Below are positions 19,221 through 28,993 of a DNA stretch of 64,000 nt, one piece after another. The stretch is from Archangiaceae bacterium (GTDB lineage: Bacteria; Myxococcota; Myxococcia; Myxococcales; Myxococcaceae): assembly GCA_016714225.1 (NCBI GenBank), contig JADJNS010000004.1, forward strand, positions 558,001 through 622,000. Reading direction: 5' to 3'. The notes under the pieces were generated by a model, which was not told where the DNA came from, ran no database searches, and saw only the letters and a program-made list of their open reading frames with translations. The translations under genes and the position numbers were made by a program. Every line of letters starts with the position of its first letter. Positions within the stretch are counted from its first letter, which is position 1.

Positions 19221-21676
19221 GCGCGCGCGAACGTCAGCTGGTCGCCCTGCACGCCGATGCGCACCCGGTCGCCCTGCCGCAGCTCGCCCGAGAGAATGCG
19301 CTCGGCCAGCGGCCCCTCGACCAGGCGCTGCACCGTCTGCCGCATGGGCCGGGCCCCCAGCGCCGGGTCGAAGCCGCCGCGCGAGAGCAGCAGCTTCACC
19401 ACGTCGTCGCCGGCGATGTACTCGATGCCCTTCTCGTTCGAGAGCCGCTTGCTGCTCTCGCCCAGGAGCAGGCTGGCGATGCGCGCCACCTCGAGCTCCT
19501 GCAGCGGCTTGAACACGCAGCGCTCGTCGATGCGGTTCCACAGCTCGGGCGGCAGGGCGCGGCGCGCGGCGTTGGCGGCGTCGAGATCTTTCGCCGGCCC
19601 CGCCGAGGCGCCGAAGCCCACCGTCTTGGCCTTTTCGGTGAGCGCCTCGGCTCCCAGATTGGTCGTCAGCACCACCACCGTGTTCGAGAAGTCGATGTGC
19701 CGGCCCTTGCCGTCGGTGAGGCGACCTTCTTCGAGCACCTGGAGCAGCAGCATCAGCACTTCGCGGTTCGCCTTGTCGATCTCGTCGAGCACCACCACCG
19801 ACGAGGGGCGGCGGCGCACCGGCTCGGTGAGCTGGCCGCCGTCGCCATAGCCGACGTAGCCCGCGGGCGCGCCGATCAGCCGCGACACGCCGTGCGCTTC
19901 AGACAGCTCGCTCATGTCGACCCGGCACAGCGCGTCTTTGCTGCCGAACAGCACCTCGGCCAGCGCCCGCGCCAGCTCGGTCTTGCCCACCCCGGTCGGC
20001 CCGAGGAACAGGAAGCTGCCCATCGGGCGGCGGCTCGAGAAGCCGGCGTAGTTGCGCCGAATCACCTTGGCGACGCGCTCGATGACGTCGTCGTGGCCGA
20101 TCACCCGGCCGGCCAGATCGGCCTCGAGCCGCAACAGCCGCGCGCTGTCGTTCATCAGCAGCCGCTCTTCGGGAATTCCCGCCAGCTTGCTGACGATGCG
20201 CGCCACGTCTTGCGGCTCGACCACGTCTTTGCCCTCGCGGCGGCAGCGCGAGCCGGCCAGATCGGCGATCGAGATCGCCTTGTCGGGCAGGAAGCGGTCG
20301 CTCACGTATTTGGCGGCCAGCGACGCGGCCGCGGTGAGCGCCTCTTGTGTGTAGGTGAGGCCGTGGTGCTCTTCGTAGCGCTCGATGACGCCGTTCAAGA
20401 TGTAGATGGTGTCGGGCACGCTCGGCTCGTTCACCACCACCGGGGTGAAGCGGCGCTCGAGCGCCGGGTCGGGCTGAATGTGCTTGCGGAACTCGTCGTG
20501 GGTGGTCGCCCCGATGCAGGGGAACTCGCCGCGCGACATCGCCGCCTTCAGCTCGTTCGCCGCGTCTTGCGGGCCGTCTCCGGTCGAGCCCGCACCCACC
20601 AGGGTGTGCAGCTCGTCGATGAAGACCACGATGCGGCCTTCGGCCTTCTTCACCTCGTCTTTGAGGCCGTTGAGCTTCTCGCTGAACGAGCCGCGCAGCT
20701 GCGTGCCCGCCACCAGCGTGCCCATGTCGAGCTCGAGAATGATGCGCTCGCCCAACGCTCCTTTGAGCTGCGCGAGCTGCTGCGCCACGCCCTCGACCAC
20801 CGCGGTCTTGCCCACCCCCGGCTCACCCACCAGACAGGGGTTGTTGGTGCGGCGCTTGCCGAGAATGTCGATCACCTCGTCGATCTCTTTGGCGCGGCCG
20901 ACCACCGGGTCGAGGCGGCCGTCGCGCGCGGCGGCGGTGAGGTTGCGCGAGAGCGAGCTGAGCAGCGGGTACTGGCGGGGGTCGAGCTCGCCCTTTCCCA
21001 GCGGCGCAGCCGGCGCCTCGTTCACCGGCGGCGGTTCGACCTCGGGCAGCGCGGCCAGCTCTTGCACCTCGCGATCGGTGATCTCGTCGACCAGATCTCG
21101 CGGCGTCAGCGGCTTCAAGGTCGCGGCGGGCGGCTTCGAGGGCGGCAGCGTGGCGGTGCGAATCTGCGCCTGCGGGTGCGCCACCGGCATCGGAGCCGGC
21201 GGAGCGCCGATCGGGCGGCCGCTGCTGGGGCTGCGGGGAACTCCGGGCGGCAGCTCGCGCGACAGCAGCAGCCTGCGCGGCATGCGGCCGGACAAGAAGT
21301 ACGAGAGCGCGGTGTTGCGCAGGGCGGTGAGATCGAGTCCCGTCTTGAACAGCAGGTCTTGCGCGGCGCAGCGCAGCCGGGTCGCCGCGATCAGCGTGTG
21401 CATGCAGTCGGCTTCGCTCGAGCCGCAGCCGTGGGCGATCTCTGCGGCGCGCTTGCGCAGCTCGCGCACCTGGCCGTCGGGCTCGCGCGGCGCCGAGGTG
21501 AGCAGCTCGAGCAGGCGGTCTTCGTCGACTCCACGCTCTTTGAGCAGCAGCGCGGCGCGGTTCTCGACCGTGAACATGGCGAGCAGCACGTGCGCGGTGG
21601 TGAGGGGCTGGTTTACGGTTCGGGCGAGGTCGGCGGCTTTGTTGAGACCCTGCGCGAGATCTGTGCTTCCGACCAT
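19217..21676 (-). CDS. ClpA/ClpC-type AAA+ unfoldase
   Basis: 819 residues from ATG 21676 (MVGSTDLAQGLNKAADLARTV). Clp N-domain about 1-145, then a Pro-rich linker, AAA+ module 1 with Walker A GEPGVGKT (about 283-290) and VVFIDELHTLVGAG, and AAA+ module 2 with GPTGVGKT (about 558) and VVLDEIDKAN. The C-terminal D2-small domain ends PALGARPMRQTVQRLVEGPLAERIL. Such proteins unfold substrates for ClpP or act alone as disaggregases. An IGF/LGF-type ClpP-binding loop is not obvious, so ClpP partnership is unsure. A longer in-frame start at 21805 adds a non-homologous tail and is less likely. Confidence 0.88.
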   Translation of the reverse strand: MVGSTDLAQGLNKAADLARTVNQPLTTAHVLLAMFTVENRAALLLKERGVDEDRLLELLTSAPREPDGQVRELRKRAAEIAHGCGSSEADCMHTLIAATRLRCAAQDLLFKTGLDLTALRNTALSYFLSGRMPRRLLLSRELPPGVPRSPSSGRPIGAPPAPMPVAHPQAQIRTATLPPSKPPAATLKPLTPRDLVDEITDREVQELAALPEVEPPPVNEAPAAPLGKGELDPRQYPLLSSLSRNLTAAARDGRLDPVVGRAKEIDEVIDILGKRRTNNPCLVGEPGVGKTAVVEGVAQQLAQLKGALGERIILELDMGTLVAGTQLRGSFSEKLNGLKDEVKKAEGRIVVFIDELHTLVGAGSTGDGPQDAANELKAAMSRGEFPCIGATTHDEFRKHIQPDPALERRFTPVVVNEPSVPDTIYILNGVIERYEEHHGLTYTQEALTAAASLAAKYVSDRFLPDKAISIADLAGSRCRREGKDVVEPQDVARIVSKLAGIPEERLLMNDSARLLRLEADLAGRVIGHDDVIERVAKVIRRNYAGFSSRRPMGSFLFLGPTGVGKTELARALAEVLFGSKDALCRVDMSELSEAHGVSRLIGAPAGYVGYGDGGQLTEPVRRRPSSVVVLDEIDKANREVLMLLLQVLEEGRLTDGKGRHIDFSNTVVVLTTNLGAEALTEKAKTVGFGASAGPAKDLDAANAARRALPPELWNRIDERCVFKPLQELEVARIASLLLGESSKRLSNEKGIEYIAGDDVVKLLLSRGGFDPALGARPMRQTVQRLVEGPLAERILSGELRQGDRVRIGVQGDQLTFARA

Positions 21677-21852
21677 TGGTCTCCCGCCCGCAGTCCTACA
21701 TCGGTCCGATCGACTGAGCAAAAAAACTGCTACAGGCCGATACAGGCGCGGCAGCGCGCAAGCGTGGCCGTGTATTAACGGCCGCGTGGCCGCGCAACCC
21801 TGCACGAATGCTTGAAATGGCCGGGTGGGATGAGCGTTATTGCCGCGCGCCC

Positions 21853-22545
21853 GTGCTCAAGACCCTGATCGATCCCGTCGATGGTGTGCCCCGAGCGGTC
21901 GAAGGCCGCCACTGGGTGCTGCCGATGATCGCGCTGTGCCTCGCGGTCAGCTTCTCGGGGCTGGCCTTCGCCTGGCGGCTCGACGCCTCGGCGCAGGTGC
22001 TCTCGAAGCTCGAGATGTCGGGCGAGCTCACCAAGTCGTCCGAGCGCGAGATCGGCGAAGAGATCGACCAGGCCCACCGCGTCGCGCTGGTCGGCGGTGC
22101 GGCCAAGGGCATCTTCTTGATGCCGCTGGCGCTGCTGTTCACCGCGCTGGCGCTCAAGGTCGCCGCCTGGCTCCTGGGCAAGAAGCTGCTCTTTTCTCAG
22201 GCCTTCACCATCGCCGCGGTGGCGTTTCTGCCCATCGCCGTCTTTCACCTGCTGTTCGGCCTGGTGGCGCTCAAGCAGGCGGTGGTCACCGTGGCGATGG
22301 CCAAAGAGCTGGTGCCGTCGTCGCTCTCGTTTCTCGCGCCGCCGGGCGCGATGAAGGTCGCGCGCGGCTTGAGCCAGCTCGACTTCTTCAACCTCTGGTC
22401 GGCGATGCTGCTCGGCCTGGGGCTCGCCGCCGGCACCAGGCTGAGCCGCCCGCGCGGCCTGGGGCTGGGCCTGCTGCTCTACGCGATGCTCTCGGCGGTG
22501 CAGGTCGGGCTGCCGGGCCTGGTGGGCCAGGGAGGCCCGTCATGA
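21853..22545 (+). CDS. Yip1-family integral membrane protein
   Basis: About 230 residues from GTG 21853 (VLKTLIDPVDGVPRAVEG); an alternative ATG at 21808 adds 15 residues. Five hydrophobic segments are visible (WVLPMIALCLAVSFSGLAF; IFLMPLALLFTALALKVAAWLL; AFTIAAVAFLPIAVFHLLFGLVAL; FNLWSAMLLGLGLAAG; LGLGLLLYAMLSAVQVGLPGL). The pattern resembles Yip1-domain proteins that often accompany efflux genes. It overlaps the TolC-like gene (ATGA at 22542), so it is part of the efflux operon. Its role in that system is unknown. Confidence 0.7.
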   Translation: MLKTLIDPVDGVPRAVEGRHWVLPMIALCLAVSFSGLAFAWRLDASAQVLSKLEMSGELTKSSEREIGEEIDQAHRVALVGGAAKGIFLMPLALLFTALALKVAAWLLGKKLLFSQAFTIAAVAFLPIAVFHLLFGLVALKQAVVTVAMAKELVPSSLSFLAPPGAMKVARGLSQLDFFNLWSAMLLGLGLAAGTRLSRPRGLGLGLLLYAMLSAVQVGLPGLVGQGGPS

Positions 22546-23897
22546 TCGCCGCGCTGCTGCTCTCGACCGCGCTCGCCGCGCCCATCACCCTCGAAGAGGT
22601 GCGCGCCGCCTCGCGCCAGAACCTCGACGCGCTCAAGGCCGAGCTCGAGGTGCGCCGGCAAGAGGCCAACGTCACCCTCGCCAAATCGGCCATCTTTCCC
22701 CAGCTGCTGATCAACGCGCGCGGGCAGGGCTTCGCGTCGGGCCACCGGCGCGACTTCGGCCTGGTGCAGAAGTACGACGACCAGGGCAGGCCGGTGTTCG
22801 ACTCGAACGGGCGGCTGGTGGTCGAGCCCGGCTTCAACAACAGCGACGGCCGCACCGGCGGCAACCTCTTGCTCAGCGCGCAGATCAGCCAGCTCCTCTA
22901 CGACGGAGGCCGCTGGTGGAACCAGATCGCCCTCTCGGGCGCTCAGCAGCGCGCCGCCGAGGGCCAGCTCGAAGAGCAGCGGTTGGCCAGCGAGTACGAG
23001 GCGGTGTCGCGCTTCTACGCGCTGCTCGGCGCGCAGGTGACGGTCAACGTCTACGACAACGCGGTGAAGCGCAGCGAGTCGCAGGTCGACCGCGCCAACA
23101 GCCTCTTTCAGGCCGGTCGGGCGGCCAAGCTCGACGCCATCGACGCCGCGGTGAACCTGGGCAACGACCGCATCAACGTGCTGCGCCAGAAGCAGAGCGT
23201 CACCCAGGCCCAGGTCGAGCTGCTCAAGTGGCTGGGCCTGCCGACCCGCGACGTCGAGGCGCAAGACCCGGGGGCGTTCAGCGCCGAGCCACCGCCGGTG
23301 CCCGCGTTCGAGGTGGTGAAGAGCAGCGCGCGCGCCCACCGGCCCCTGCTGGTGGCGCTGGGTGAGCAGGTCACCGCCGGGGAAAAGGCGGTCGACGTGG
23401 CCTGGGCGCCGTTTCTGCCCACCGTGAGCCTCGCGCTCGCCTACCAGCGCGACGCCACCACGTTGGACCCGTTCTTCACCGACCCCTCGCAGAACAACTC
23501 GGTGAGCGCCGGCCTCAACTTCAGCTGGAACGTGTTCAACGGCTTCGGGAACCAGGCGCAGCTGACGCAGGCGCGCGCGAACCTGAGCCAGGCGAAGCTG
23601 ACCCTCGAGCGGGCCGAGATCGATCTCGACGGCGACCTGCGCCGCGCGGTCGAGGCGCTCAAGACCCAGGGCCAGATCGCCCAGGTCGCGCAAGAGAACC
23701 TCAAGCTGTCAGAGAGCGCGCTCAAGCTCGCCGAAGAGCGCTTCACCGCCGGCGCCGGCTCGACCATCGAGGTGCGCGACGCGCAGGTGAAGCTGACCCA
23801 GTCGCAGCTCAGCCGCCTGCAGGCGCGCCTCGATCTCGAGCTGGCCCGGGCGGCGCTGCGCCGCGTGGTAGGCGCCGACGTGGAGGAGAACCGATGA
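22542..23897 (+). CDS. TolC-family outer membrane efflux protein
   Basis: 451 residues. Signal peptide MIAALLLSTALAAP, then two tandem OEP domains with long amphipathic helices (KAELEVRRQEANVTLAKSAI; SESQVDRANSLFQAGRAAKL; LKLAEERFTAGAGSTIEVRD, the typical TolC repeat 'RF.AG..T.LEV.DAQ'). It forms the trimeric outer-membrane duct for the adaptor and ABC transporter encoded next. The ATG overlaps the upstream gene stop, and its own stop overlaps the adaptor start (23894), fixing the operon order. Confidence 0.9.
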   Translation: MIAALLLSTALAAPITLEEVRAASRQNLDALKAELEVRRQEANVTLAKSAIFPQLLINARGQGFASGHRRDFGLVQKYDDQGRPVFDSNGRLVVEPGFNNSDGRTGGNLLLSAQISQLLYDGGRWWNQIALSGAQQRAAEGQLEEQRLASEYEAVSRFYALLGAQVTVNVYDNAVKRSESQVDRANSLFQAGRAAKLDAIDAAVNLGNDRINVLRQKQSVTQAQVELLKWLGLPTRDVEAQDPGAFSAEPPPVPAFEVVKSSARAHRPLLVALGEQVTAGEKAVDVAWAPFLPTVSLALAYQRDATTLDPFFTDPSQNNSVSAGLNFSWNVFNGFGNQAQLTQARANLSQAKLTLERAEIDLDGDLRRAVEALKTQGQIAQVAQENLKLSESALKLAEERFTAGAGSTIEVRDAQVKLTQSQLSRLQARLDLELARAALRRVVGADVEENR

Positions 23898-25168
23898 CCT
23901 GGTGGAAGGGCGTACTCGCCGCGGTGCTGGTGCTGATGGTGGGCGCGATCGCCGTGGCCGGCCTCAAGGACAAGCCGCCTCCCGCGGTCGAGGTGCAGGT
24001 GGGAGCGGCGAAGAAGTCGGGCATCACCCGCACCGTCACCGGCGCCGGCAAGGTGCAGGCGGCCACCACGGTGAAGATCTCGTCGAGCCTCTCGGGCGAT
24101 CTGCTCGAGCTGAACGTGAAGGCGGGCGACGCCGTGACCCGCGGCCAGGTGCTGGGCCGCATCGATCGGCGGCGCTTCGAGGCGGCGGTGAAGCAGGCGC
24201 AGGCGGCGTTCAGCGCCGCCCGGTCGGACGTGAAGGCCACCCAGGTGAGCGTCGATCGCGCGGTGGCCGAGCTGCAGCGGGTGAGCGCGCTGGTCGAGAA
24301 GGGCCTCGCCTCGAAGGCCGAGGTCGAGAAGATCACCGCCGACCGCGACTCGGCGGTGGCCCAGGTGGCCTCGTACAACGACCGCGCCAACCAGGCGGGC
24401 GCTCGGCTCGACGAGGCCAGCTCTGATCTCGCCAAGACCACCCTCTACTCGCCGATCGAAGGCACGGTGATCGAGCTCAGCCGCGAGGTCGGTGAGCGCG
24501 TGCGCGGCTCGGACTTCAGCGAAGACGTGGTGATGACCATCGCCGCCCTCGCCACCATGGAGGTGAAGATCGAGGTCAGCGAGCACGAGGTGGTGCACCT
24601 CAAGGTCGGCCAGAAGAGCGAGGTGAAGGTCGATGCGCTCGAGAACCAGACCTTCGAGGGCACGGTGGTCGAGATCGCCCAGAAGGCGCTGATTCGAAAC
24701 CCGGGCAGCGAGGCCGAGACCACCAGCTTCCCGGTGACGGTGGCGCTCACCGCGCGCCCGCCCGGGGTGCTGCCCGGCATGTCGAGCGAGGTGAAGATCA
24801 TCGCCGAGAGCCGAGACGCCGCGCTGGTAGTGCCGGTGCAGGCGGTGACGGTGCGGCCCGAGAAGATGCTCAACGATCGGCCGCAGCAGATCGAAGGCAA
24901 GAAGCTCGAGGTGCCCAAGGGGCGCACCGAGGCCTTCACCAAGGTGGTGTTCGTGGTCGACGGCGAGAACAAGGCCCACGTGCGGCGGGTGCGCACCGGC
25001 ATCTCGTCGGACACCGACGTCGAGGTGCTCGACGGCTTGAAAGAGGGCGAGAAGGTCGTCGAGGGCCCCTACCGCACGCTCGCCAAAGAGCTCAAAGACG
25101 GCGATCGCATCGAAGAGGTGAAGCCCGGGCAGGGCAAGGGTGGCGGGTTCGGCAAGGGAAAGGGTTGA
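23894..25168 (+). CDS. HlyD/MacA-type periplasmic adaptor protein
   Basis: 424 residues. One N-terminal membrane anchor (GVLAAVLVLMVGAIAVAGL), a lipoyl-like half (VKISSSLSGDLLELNVKAGDAVTRGQVLGRID), a helical hairpin (about 90-180), second lipoyl half (LYSPIEGTVIELSREVGERV) and beta-barrel/membrane-proximal domains. It links the MacB-like permeases to the TolC-like channel. The C-terminal tail is Gly/Lys-rich (GQGKGGGFGKGKG). No substrate can be predicted. Confidence 0.88.
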   Translation: MTWWKGVLAAVLVLMVGAIAVAGLKDKPPPAVEVQVGAAKKSGITRTVTGAGKVQAATTVKISSSLSGDLLELNVKAGDAVTRGQVLGRIDRRRFEAAVKQAQAAFSAARSDVKATQVSVDRAVAELQRVSALVEKGLASKAEVEKITADRDSAVAQVASYNDRANQAGARLDEASSDLAKTTLYSPIEGTVIELSREVGERVRGSDFSEDVVMTIAALATMEVKIEVSEHEVVHLKVGQKSEVKVDALENQTFEGTVVEIAQKALIRNPGSEAETTSFPVTVALTARPPGVLPGMSSEVKIIAESRDAALVVPVQAVTVRPEKMLNDRPQQIEGKKLEVPKGRTEAFTKVVFVVDGENKAHVRRVRTGISSDTDVEVLDGLKEGEKVVEGPYRTLAKELKDGDRIEEVKPGQGKGGGFGKGKG

Positions 25169-25175
25169 GCGGCCC

Positions 25176-25913
<738 letters not shown>

Positions 25914-25925
25914 CGCGCACGTCTC

Positions 25926-27190
25926 GTGCGGCGTTCACGGGCGCGTGCCATCGCCTGCAGCGTCGCTCTTGGGCGGCGACGAAGGGCGGGCGTCGGATCG
26001 CGGTGGGCATCCTGCCCTGCGCACCGGCTGCGCACCGTGCTCACCACCATGGGCACCGGCATCGGAGTGGCCACTCTGCTGGCGATTCTCGGCATCATTC
26101 AGGGCCTCAACACCTCGTTCGAGAAGCAGCTCGAGAGCATCGGCCCGGCCACGCTCTACGTGAGCAAGCGCCCGTGGGTGCAGATGGGCAACTGGTGGGA
26201 GTTTCGCAACCGCAAGGCGATCACCCTCGAGCAGGTCGACGCGATTCGCGCCCAGAGCACCTTCGCCGAGGCCATCGCGCCCGAGATGAGCAACTCTGAA
26301 GACGTCTCGTTCAACGGCATCGATCTCGCCCAGGTCGACGTCACCGGCACCACCTGGGAGTACGCGCAGGTCGCGGGCTACGACGTGACCCAGGGCCGTT
26401 TTCTCACCGGCACCGACGACGACAACCGGCGGCTCGGTGGCGGTGCTCGGCGCCGACGTCGCCGACACGCTGTTCCCCCGCTCGGAGCCCGCTCGGCGCC
26501 TCATGCGCATCGGGGCACGCAGCCGTTCACCGTCATCGGGGTGCTGGGCCGCAAGGGCAAGGTGCTCGACTCGAACCAGGATCTCGCGCTCATCATTCCG
26601 TTCAACACCTTCGCCGCTTCTTCAAGGGCCGGCGCAGCCACTCCATCGGGGTGAAGGTCAAAGACCCCAAGCTGCTCGACGCCGCCGAAGACGAGCTGGT
26701 CGGCATCATGCGACGCGCGCGCTCGACCCCGCCCGGCAAGCCCGACGACTTCGCCATCAACCGCGCCGAGCAGCTGGCCTCGGTCTACAACCAGCTCACC
26801 GGAGCGCTGTACGGCGTGGCGGTGGCGATCGGCTTCATCACCCTGCTGGTGGGCGGCATCGGCATCATGAACATCATGCTGGTCTCGGTGCGCGAGCGGA
26901 CCCGCGAGATCGGCGTGCGGCGCGCGCTGGGGGCCAGAAAGCGCACCATCGTGCTGCAGTTCATCTTGGAGGCCGTGGTGGTCTCGGCCCTGGGCGGCGC
27001 GCTGGGCACCGCGGTCGGTCTGCTCGGCGCCAAGGTGGTGAGCTGGGTCAGCCCGCTGGCCGCCACCGTGAAGCTCTCGACGGTGTTCTTCGGGGTCGGC
27101 TTCGCGGCCGCGGTCGGGCTGGTGTTCGGCATCTGGCCGGCGGCGCGCGCGGCGAACCTCGACCCGGTCGAGGCGCTGAGGCACGAGTGA
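25926..27190 (+). CDS. MacB-like ABC transporter permease 1 (multiple frameshifts)
   Basis: FtsX/MacB-type permease. Recognisable from about 26028: LRTVLTTMGTGIGVATLLAI (TM1), a MacB periplasmic domain (SIGPATLYVSKRPWVQMGNW...FTVIGVLGRKGKVLDSNQDL), and the FtsX domain (LLVGGIGIMNIMLVSVRERT...EIGVRRALGARKRTI...LVFGIWPAARAANLDPVEAL). The frame changes at about 26025, 26430, 26490 and 26625-26640, each time with homology continuing. I read these as indel errors; the true start is unresolved and the stated start is only the open-frame limit. The stop overlaps the start of permease 2 (GTGA). Confidence 0.75.
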
Positions 27191-28419
27191 TTCGCGCCTT
27201 CTTCGACAACCTGCGGCTCTCGTTCGGCACCTTCGTGGCGAACCCGCTGCGCTCGCTGCTCACGCTCCTGGGCATCGTGATCGGCGTCACCACCGTGGTG
27301 ACGATGATGGCGCTGCTCGAGGGCTGCGGGTGAAGGTGAACCGCGACCTCTCGCAGCTGGGCGCCAACGTGTTCCGCGTCGACAAGTGGCCGCAGGGCAT
27401 TCACTTCGGCGGCAACCGCATGAACTGGGACAAGATCGCCCGGCGGCCGGCGCTCACCTTGGACGATCGCCGCGCGCTGGCCGAGCACTGCCCGTCGGTC
27501 GAGCGCGTCGCCGCGGCCAGCCCCGGCGCCAAGGTGCCCACCGCCACCCCCGAGACGCAGCCCAACGTCTTCATCCAGGGCACCACGTCGAGCACCCGAG
27601 ACCTCGGGCGTGGCGATCGCCAACGGCCGCTTCTTCAACGACACGGAAGACCTCGACGGGCGGCAGGTGGTGGTGCTGGGCCCCGACGTCGCCGACCGGC
27701 TCTTCCCAGCCTCGACCCGCTGGGCCAGGAGGTGCGCTTGGGGCCGCCCCTACACCGTGGTCGGCGTGCTCGAGCGGCGCGGCAAGCTGCCTGGCCTGTT
27801 CAACCTCGACAACGTGGTGGTGCTGCCGATGAACACCTTCTTGAACGCGTTCGGCAAGAAGCGCTCGGTGTCGCTCAACATTCAGGCGAAGAGCGCCGAG
27901 GTGGCAGACCGCGCGCAGGAAGAGGTCGAGCGGGTGCTGCGCCAGCGCCGCCAGGTCGACCCCAGCGCCGAAAACGACTTCGAGATCGCCACCAACGAGT
28001 CGATGGCCAAGACGCTCAACGATCTCTCGAAGGTGATCACCGCGGCGACGTTCGGCGTGTGTCTGTTGTCGCTGCTCGTCGGCGGCATCGGCATTCTCAA
28101 CATCATGCTGGTGTCGGTCTCGGAGCGGACGCGCGAGATCGGCGTTCGCAAGGCACTCGGCGCGACCCGCCGCCGGATCCTGATGCAGTTCGCCACCGAG
28201 GCGGTCGCGCTCTCGCTGGCCGGCGGGGTGATCGGCATCGGCGTTGGGTTCGGCCTCGCCTTCCTCGGCCGGTGGACGCTGGGGCTCTACACCGCGGTGC
28301 CGATCTGGGCGGTGGCGCTCTCGCTGGCGATGTCGTCGGGCGTGGGCCTGGTGTTCGGCATCTACCCGGCGGCGCGGGCGTCGCGGCTCGACCCGGTCGA
28401 GGCGATGCGATCAGAGTGA
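27187..28419 (+). CDS. MacB-like ABC transporter permease 2 (multiple frameshifts)
   Basis: A second, distinct MacB-type permease starting GTG 27187 (VIRAFFDNLRLSFGTFVANP). It has TM1 LLTLLGIVIGVTTVVTMMAL, a periplasmic domain (VNRDLSQLGANVFRVDKWPQ...VAIANGRFFNDTEDLDGRQV), and the C-terminal FtsX domain (LLVGGIGILNIMLVSVSERT...EIGVRKALGATRRRILMQFA...GIYPAARASRLDPVEAM). Frame changes occur at about 27325, 27600, 27711 and 27747 without loss of homology, again suggesting sequence errors. Two unlike permeases next to one ATPase suggest a heterodimeric membrane unit. Confidence 0.75.
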
Positions 28420-28465
28420 GTCGATCTGCATGCGCGGCCGCGCCGACCGTGGCATAGGTCGCAGC

Positions 28466-28993
28466 ATGGATTCGCACTACGACCAGGTGATGAAGCAGCG
28501 CGCCTCGGCGGGGCAGGGCGTGAAGCGGTACTTCGCGTACTCGACGATTCTCGACCGCACCGCGTTTCTCGAGTGGCGCTCGCAGCACGGCTACGACTTC
28601 TTCGATCTCCCCCTGGGCAAGCTGGCCGAGGCCCTCGACGTGGCGGTGGTCTTCGACTTCCCGTCGCGCTTCTGGGGCGGGCGGGTGGCGGGTCTCAAAG
28701 ACTCGAAGGGCGAGGCGGTGTTCGGCCGGCTGTTCGAGATCTCCGAGAAAGACTGGGCGGTGATTCAGCACAAAGAGGGCGCGGTCACCGGCATGAGCGT
28801 CGAGAAGCCGGTGAAGGTGAAGCTCGAGGGGGGAGAGGTCGTCGACGCGATCGCCTTCGCCACCAACCCGGTGCGCGCCAGCACCGACGGCGCGGTGAGC
28901 CCCAACTTCGTACAGGCGCTGACCCGCGGCGCGAAGTCGGCGGGGCTGCCCGACGCCTGGGTGCAGAAGCTCAGCGCTTCCGCCTCGGGATGA
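28466..28993 (+). CDS. Gamma-glutamylcyclotransferase-like protein
   Basis: 175 residues from ATG 28466 (MDSHYDQVMKQRASAGQGVKRYFAYSTILDRTAF). The strand KRYFAYSTIL resembles the YFAYGSNL substrate loop of the GGCT/AIG2 fold but with S-T in place of G-S-N; the later part (GRLFEISEKDWAVIQHKEGA) fits the fold. GGCT enzymes release 5-oxoproline from gamma-glutamyl compounds. The altered loop makes activity uncertain. Its 3' end overlaps the convergent gene by 23 bp. Confidence 0.65.
   Translation: MDSHYDQVMKQRASAGQGVKRYFAYSTILDRTAFLEWRSQHGYDFFDLPLGKLAEALDVAVVFDFPSRFWGGRVAGLKDSKGEAVFGRLFEISEKDWAVIQHKEGAVTGMSVEKPVKVKLEGGEVVDAIAFATNPVRASTDGAVSPNFVQALTRGAKSAGLPDAWVQKLSASASG

Noticed and set aside
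19220..19541. N-terminal extension of the DUF2520 protein
   Set aside because: The extra frame lies inside the Clp ATPase gene and is Arg/Gly-rich; the Rossmann motif begins right at GTG 19220.
21677..21805. Upstream start for the Clp ATPase
   Set aside because: The added 43 residues show no Clp N-domain similarity; ATG 21676 gives the expected N-terminus.
21677..21852. Sigma-54 promoter in the divergent clp/efflux region
   Set aside because: I could not find a GG-N10-GC element with the surrounding TGGCAC/TTGC consensus; the A7 run alone is not enough.
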